A DNA stretch of 64,000 nt from Capra hircus (taxonomy: Eukaryota > Chordata > Mammalia > Artiodactyla > Bovidae). The DNA lies in NCBI RefSeq assembly GCF_001704415.2, contig NC_030811.1, positions 76,898,069 through 76,962,068 of the forward strand, in the 5' to 3' direction. Every line of letters starts with the position of its first letter. Position 1 is the stretch's first letter. Under the pieces are notes generated by a model, which worked only from the letters and a program-made list of their open reading frames with translations, ran no database searches and was not told the origin of the DNA. This document shows positions 59,860 through 64,000 of this stretch, piece after piece. A program made the translations under genes and the position numbers.

Positions 59860-61415
59860 ACTGTGGTTATAATTTCCTAATATAAATACTTAAAAGCATT
59901 GTTACTCTCTGACCAAAGAGTTAATCAGATCACATCTCATTAGTAGGCCTTTATTTTAAAACTCTGGAAACAGAACTTTCTTACTCCATTGATCTTCCAC
60001 CGTACCTAAAATGTAGCTCACGGTGGCAAACTCTTATTTTCTATGGCCTTTTCTTATTTTGAATAGGTGAATCCCAGAATTGTGAGATGGGATCCCTGAC
60101 TGATTTCTATTTCCTCCTTCCCTCCATGCTCCAGTCCCAACAGGGTACTAAACTCTGAATGCCACCTTGTCAGAAAGCGACAGATCCTCTGCACTTCACT
60201 CTTTGTTTAGTTGGCCCTTCTGTTTACAACTTACTTTTTCTGTCCTCTTTAAGCATCTTATTAAAATATTAAGTAGGCACATGATTCTGCCATCGTAATA
60301 GAATGTAACATCTTTGTGTGTGTAGGTTATAAGAAACAAAGTCTTTCTATCTTCCCAAACATCTAATGTAGACCTTTGAACATAATCTTTTCACTGAGGG
60401 GAAGATACAGAGGGAGTAGCAGAGGCAGACCATCAGGTTTACTTAAGAGTGTGGTGTCTTCATGAGTGTCTTAAGCTGGGCTGACTATTAGAATGACCTG
60501 GACCCTTAAGAAAACTGATGTATTTGTTCCACTCCCAGAGATTCTGAGAAGAGGATTTTTTAACTCTGCCCACTATTACCAGTTACTCTTGGGGAACCAG
60601 AATTGTGATTGATTATTAAAATGTTGGTCTTCATTATCAGAAACATTTAGACAGTGTTGAAAACATTGCCAGTGGATTCATGATTTCAGAGGCTAGAAGA
60701 AATGTGTTTGTTCTGTTGACAACTGAAAATTTTGTGCCCTAAATAATGTACCATTGTTTTTTTTATTTATTAGTTTCCTGGCGCTTCTCATACCTGGAGA
60801 CCCTGTTGATCCTCGTTAGCTGCTGATAGCACCTGTGAGTAATATTGTTCCTGCCTCAGGACTTTAAGATTGTTGATATGTTCAGACAGAATATGTCAGC
60901 TGGGTGTTGTTGGTGATGTTTAGCCCGTCTCTGTTTCCCAGAGTGCTCATCTGTGGTGCAGAGGTACAGTAGGTCTTTTAGGTACTTTGTTTCAAGAGGA
61001 TATTTAAAGAGGAAAGCACAGTAATTTGTTGCAGACATTGAACTGATCCAAACTACTGACCAAATCTAGTCTTTAAATCAGCAGGAGGATTACCTTCCTT
61101 CCTTTGTCAGATCCTTTAGGGTCAGCTAGGCCCCAGGAGTTGCCTCCATCTCAGTTGATAAAAGATTGAATAATCTAGATCTGCCATTGAAAAGTGTGGT
61201 TCAGGGCATTTTGGATATTACCAAGACTCTTTCACGGATCTGCAAGATGATAGATCTTTCATGAATGAGTGAAAGATCCATCCAAGTGTAATATGGATCA
61301 ATGTATTTTAATGTAGCAGCATAAAATACGTAAAATGTGGTTTCAGATTCTACCCAGTGATGTTACCTTTAAATAATCCATGTACACTTGAACTTGTATT
61401 CTGCTATTATTTGGT
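59860..61415. other. Intergenic, mostly unassigned
   Basis: Apart from the MITE fragment at 60470-60560 I see only AT-rich sequence and short chance frames. Confidence 0.5.
60470..60560. mobile_element. MER5A-like hAT MITE fragment
   Basis: gactattagaatgacctgga, aagaaaactgatgtatttg and cactcccagagattctgaga resemble the internal MER5A text ('attagaatcacctgggg ... cagagattctgattt'). Confidence 0.6.
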
Positions 61416-61416
61416 A

Positions 61417-61602
61417 GTGAAAAGTGAAAGTCGCTCAGTCGTGTCTGACTCTTTGCGACCCCATGGACCGTACAGTCCATGGAATTCTCCAGGCCAGAAT
61501 ACTGGAGTGGGCAGCCTTTCCCTTCTTCAGGGGATCTTCCCAACCCAGGGATTGCACCCAGGTCTCCCACATTGCAGACAGATTCTTTACCCGCTGAGCC
61601 TA
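61417..61602 (-). mobile_element. Bov-tA SINE, reverse
   Basis: Begins gtgaaaagtgaaagtcgctc and ends cagattctttacccgctgagcc. It has low divergence and includes the reverse B box near 61550. The usual 'accagggaagcc' terminus is missing. Confidence 0.93.
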
Positions 61603-61727
61603 GAGTGTGTGATAAATATTAGGTCAAATTGGTTGATCGTATTGTTCAAGTTTTCTGTTTACTTAAAAATTCTCTACTTTCTCAATCAGTGATTGAGGAA
61701 GGGGTGTTGAAATCTCCAAATGTAACT

Positions 61728-61902
61728 TTTTTTTAGTATTGATTTATTCGGGTGTGCCGTCATCATAGCATGCAGGATCTTTAGTTGTGGCATTCAAACT
61801 CTCAGGTGCAGTATATGGGATCTAGTTCTTTGACCAGAGATTGAACTCAGGTCCTCTTCATTGCTAGCACAGAGTCTTAGCCACTGGACGGCTAGGGAGG
61901 TC
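61728..61902 (-). mobile_element. CHR-type SINE nested in L1M
   Basis: tttattcgggtgtgccgtca, agcatgcaggatctttagtt and ttgaactcaggtcctcttca end in ccactggacggctagggagg. The duplication is CTCCAAATGTAACT (61714-61727) versus CTCCAAATATAATT (61903-61916), 12/14. Confidence 0.88.
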
Positions 61903-62272
61903 CTCCAAATATAATTATTATTCAAGAGAATAACAGTTCTCTTTTTATTTCTGTCAGTTTTTGCTTCATTTGATGTTCTCTTATTAGGTACATATGTGTT
62001 TAGCCTTGTTATGAACTTACAATAAATTGAGCTCTTTATCATTATGAAATGACTCTCTTTATCCCTAGTAATATTCTCTGTTCTGAGATCTACTTTGTTT
62101 AATATTAATATATAGCCACTTTGGCTTTCTTTTGGTTACTATTAGCATGGCATATATTATCACATCCTTTTATTTTTAGCCAGTTTGTATTTTCATCTTT
62201 AAAGTTAGTTTTTTTGCATCCGGGATGTATTTAGGTCTTGCTCTATTATCCAGTCTCCTAATCTCTCTTTTA

Positions 62273-62591
62273 AAAACATTTTAATTTATTTATTTTCAAC
62301 TCTGTTGGGTATTTGTTGCTGCATGGACTTTTTTCTAGTTGTGTTGTACAAGCTTCTCATTGTGGTGGCTTCTCTTGCTGAGCACAGGTTCTAGGGTGTG
62401 TGGGCTTCAGTAGTTGCAGTGTGAGGGCTCAGAAGTTCTGGTTCACAGACTTCAGAGCACAGACTCAATAGTTGTGGCGCACAGGCTTAGTTGCTCCACA
62501 GCAAGTGGGATCTTTCCAGATCAGGGATCAAACCTGTGTCTGCTACATTGGCAGGTGGCTTCTTTTACCACTGAGCCACCAGAGAAGCCCT
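62273..62591 (-). mobile_element. CHR-2-like SINE nested in L1M
   Basis: aacattttaatttatttatt, gtatttgttgctgcatggac, tttttctagttgtgttgtac and gtgggatctttccagatcag end in ccactgagccaccagagaag. ATCTCTCTTTTA (62261-62272) and ATCTCTGTCTTTTA (62592-62605) are the likely duplication. Confidence 0.87.
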
Positions 62592-63600
62592 ATCTCTGTC
62601 TTTTACTTGGGAAGTTTAGACCATGTACATAAAATGGTGTTGATATGGTTGGATTTAAGTCTGCCATGTTGACATTTGTTTTCTATTTGTTCCATCAGTT
62701 TCTTGTTTTATGTTTTTTCTGCCTGCTTTTGGGTTGAGCATTTTTTATGATACTTTTTATCATTTTTGTTGTCTTATGACTATTTTGTTTCAGTGGTTGC
62801 CTTAGGGTTTGTAATATACATCTTAAACTTACCATATTCTACTTTCAATTGGTGTTGTAGCACTTCACATATAGTAGAAAAAGTCTATAATAATATACTT
62901 TCATTTCTTCCCTCTGAAAATTCTTGTTGTGTCATACATTTTGTTTCCATATGTTATAAATTCCATAGTACATTGTAGTTGTTTTTACTTTGAATAATTG
63001 GCTGTCTTTTAAATGTATTTAAACAATAAAAAGAAATATTTATATTTATTGACATAATTACCAGTTCTGATCTGTTTTATCCCTTTGTGTAAATCTAGAT
63101 TTCCTGTCCCTTGAAGGATTTCCTTTAGTATTTATTTTAGTGTAGATCTGCTGGTAACAGATTCCTTTAGCTTTTGTATGTCTGAAACCATCTTTATTTT
63201 GCCTTTGCTTTTGGACAGCTAGTTTTAAGCAGTTTGTTTATGAAGTGACTTGGTTTGGCTTTGTTTGTGTTTCCTGTTCTTGGAACCGATTAAGATTCTT
63301 AGATCTAATGAGCTTATTACTTTAATCAAATTTGATTTCAATAGAATCTTGGCCGTTATTTCTTAAATTGTTTTCTGCCCCTCATCTGCTTTAGGGATTC
63401 CAAATGCATGTATATGAGGCTAATAGAGTTTTCCCAAGTATCACTGGTGTTCTGTTCACTTTTTTTCAGCTTTTTGTCTCTGTGTTTCGTTTTGTATGGT
63501 TTCAATCATGATAGCAAGTTTACTGATTTTTTGTTTCTCCACATCTAATCTGCCATTATATATTTTTTCCTATTTCTTAGATGATTGATGCAGAATGGTA

Positions 63601-63915
63601 AATCTGATTACTGTTTTTCCCATCTATTTTGGAAGCAGAAATGTTGTCCATTCTCTAGAAGCCATATATTAAAGAGATTTGCAAAGATTCAAAACAATTC
63701 TACACTTTAAGCTATTTTTTGTTTGTTATAGAAAATGTTTTTTATAAAAATATTTAGATTAACATGTAATTGATTTATTATCATTACCTTGAAATAAATT
63801 AACAAATAAGTGTTTAAACTTTTTCTGTTTTAATTTTGAACATGGTAAATAATGATAGATACAAGCCATGCAACCAAAAATCTTTGGATTTGTCAGTAAT
63901 TTTTAAGAGTGTAAG
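63601..63915. other. Intergenic AT-rich sequence
   Basis: About 300 bp of AT-rich sequence between the L1M and a SINE; nothing assigned. Confidence 0.5.
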
Positions 63916-64000
63916 GGCTTCCTTAGTAGCTAGCTCAGTTGGTAAAGAATCCACTTGCAATGCAGGAGACCCCAGTTCGATTCCTGAGTTGCGAAGATCT
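63916..64000 (+). mobile_element. Bov-tA SINE, cut by window end
   Basis: gggcttccttagtagctagc, then taaagaatccacttgcaatg, B box gttcgattcct and gcgaagatct at the edge. A TAGC duplication inserts four bases near the start. Confidence 0.92.

Larger units (their letters stand above)
61603..63600 (-). mobile_element. L1M ORF2-region fragment, reverse, with nested CHR SINEs
   Basis: Antisense L1 text is continuous once two SINEs are removed: ggtgttgaaatctccaaa, tcagtttttgcttcatttga, catcattatgaaatgact, ttatccctagtaatattctc, tatagccactttggctttct, atctctgtcttttacttggg, aagtttagacc and gattccaaatgcatgtatat, then aatagagttttcccaag. The boundaries are approximate. Confidence 0.7.

Overview
The window is mammalian nuclear DNA from a ruminant. 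It is AT-rich and intron-dominated, and it carries lineage-specific retroposons: tRNA-derived Bov-tA/BovA SINEs, CHR-type SINEs and three 5'-truncated BovB (RTE-type) LINEs. Older mammalian repeats (L1M, L2, MIR, a MaLR LTR, hAT MITEs) lie beneath them. Cattle or a close bovid fits best; the sequence alone does not fix the species.

One protein-coding gene is recognisable: PHTF2 on the + strand. Sixteen coding exons between 405 and 51097 splice in frame with GT/AG boundaries into 732 residues plus a stop. The first coding exon, encoding only about 15 residues in the human protein, and the promoter lie upstream of the window. Despite its name (putative homeodomain transcription factor 2), the protein is built as a multi-pass membrane protein: a paired hydrophobic region near the N-terminus, a long Ser/Cys-rich polar middle (exons 5-8), and a conserved C-terminal half with about five membrane segments. 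The terminal exon continues into a repeat-poor 3' UTR that probably ends at a poly(A) site near 53458.

Layout: 1-404 is intron with a frameshifted protein-like stretch on the minus strand. 405-11837 holds exons 1-5. 11838-21379 is a large intron with BovB(-) and a 1.9 kb L1M 3' end. 21380-28853 holds exons 6-8. 28854-36236 is an intron with the longest BovB copy (+). 36237-51097 holds exons 9-16, whose introns contain an L2 with a strong inverted duplication, a decayed L1M and another BovB(-). 51098-53460 is the 3' UTR. 53461-64000 is intergenic, with MITEs, MIRs, SINEs and an antisense L1M interrupted by two CHR SINEs. No second host gene is supported there.

I see no dramatic new system. 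The most interesting signals are a 43-bp-arm hairpin made by inverted duplication inside an intronic L2 (a possible miRNA-precursor-like or edited structure), a CUCUCU-repeat polypyrimidine tract on a weak acceptor for the largest symmetric membrane exon, an L1 remnant abutting the exon 2 acceptor, and SINE insertions with intact target-site duplications, one of them 28 bp. Repeat-family names are from memory of consensus sequences and were not run through RepeatMasker.
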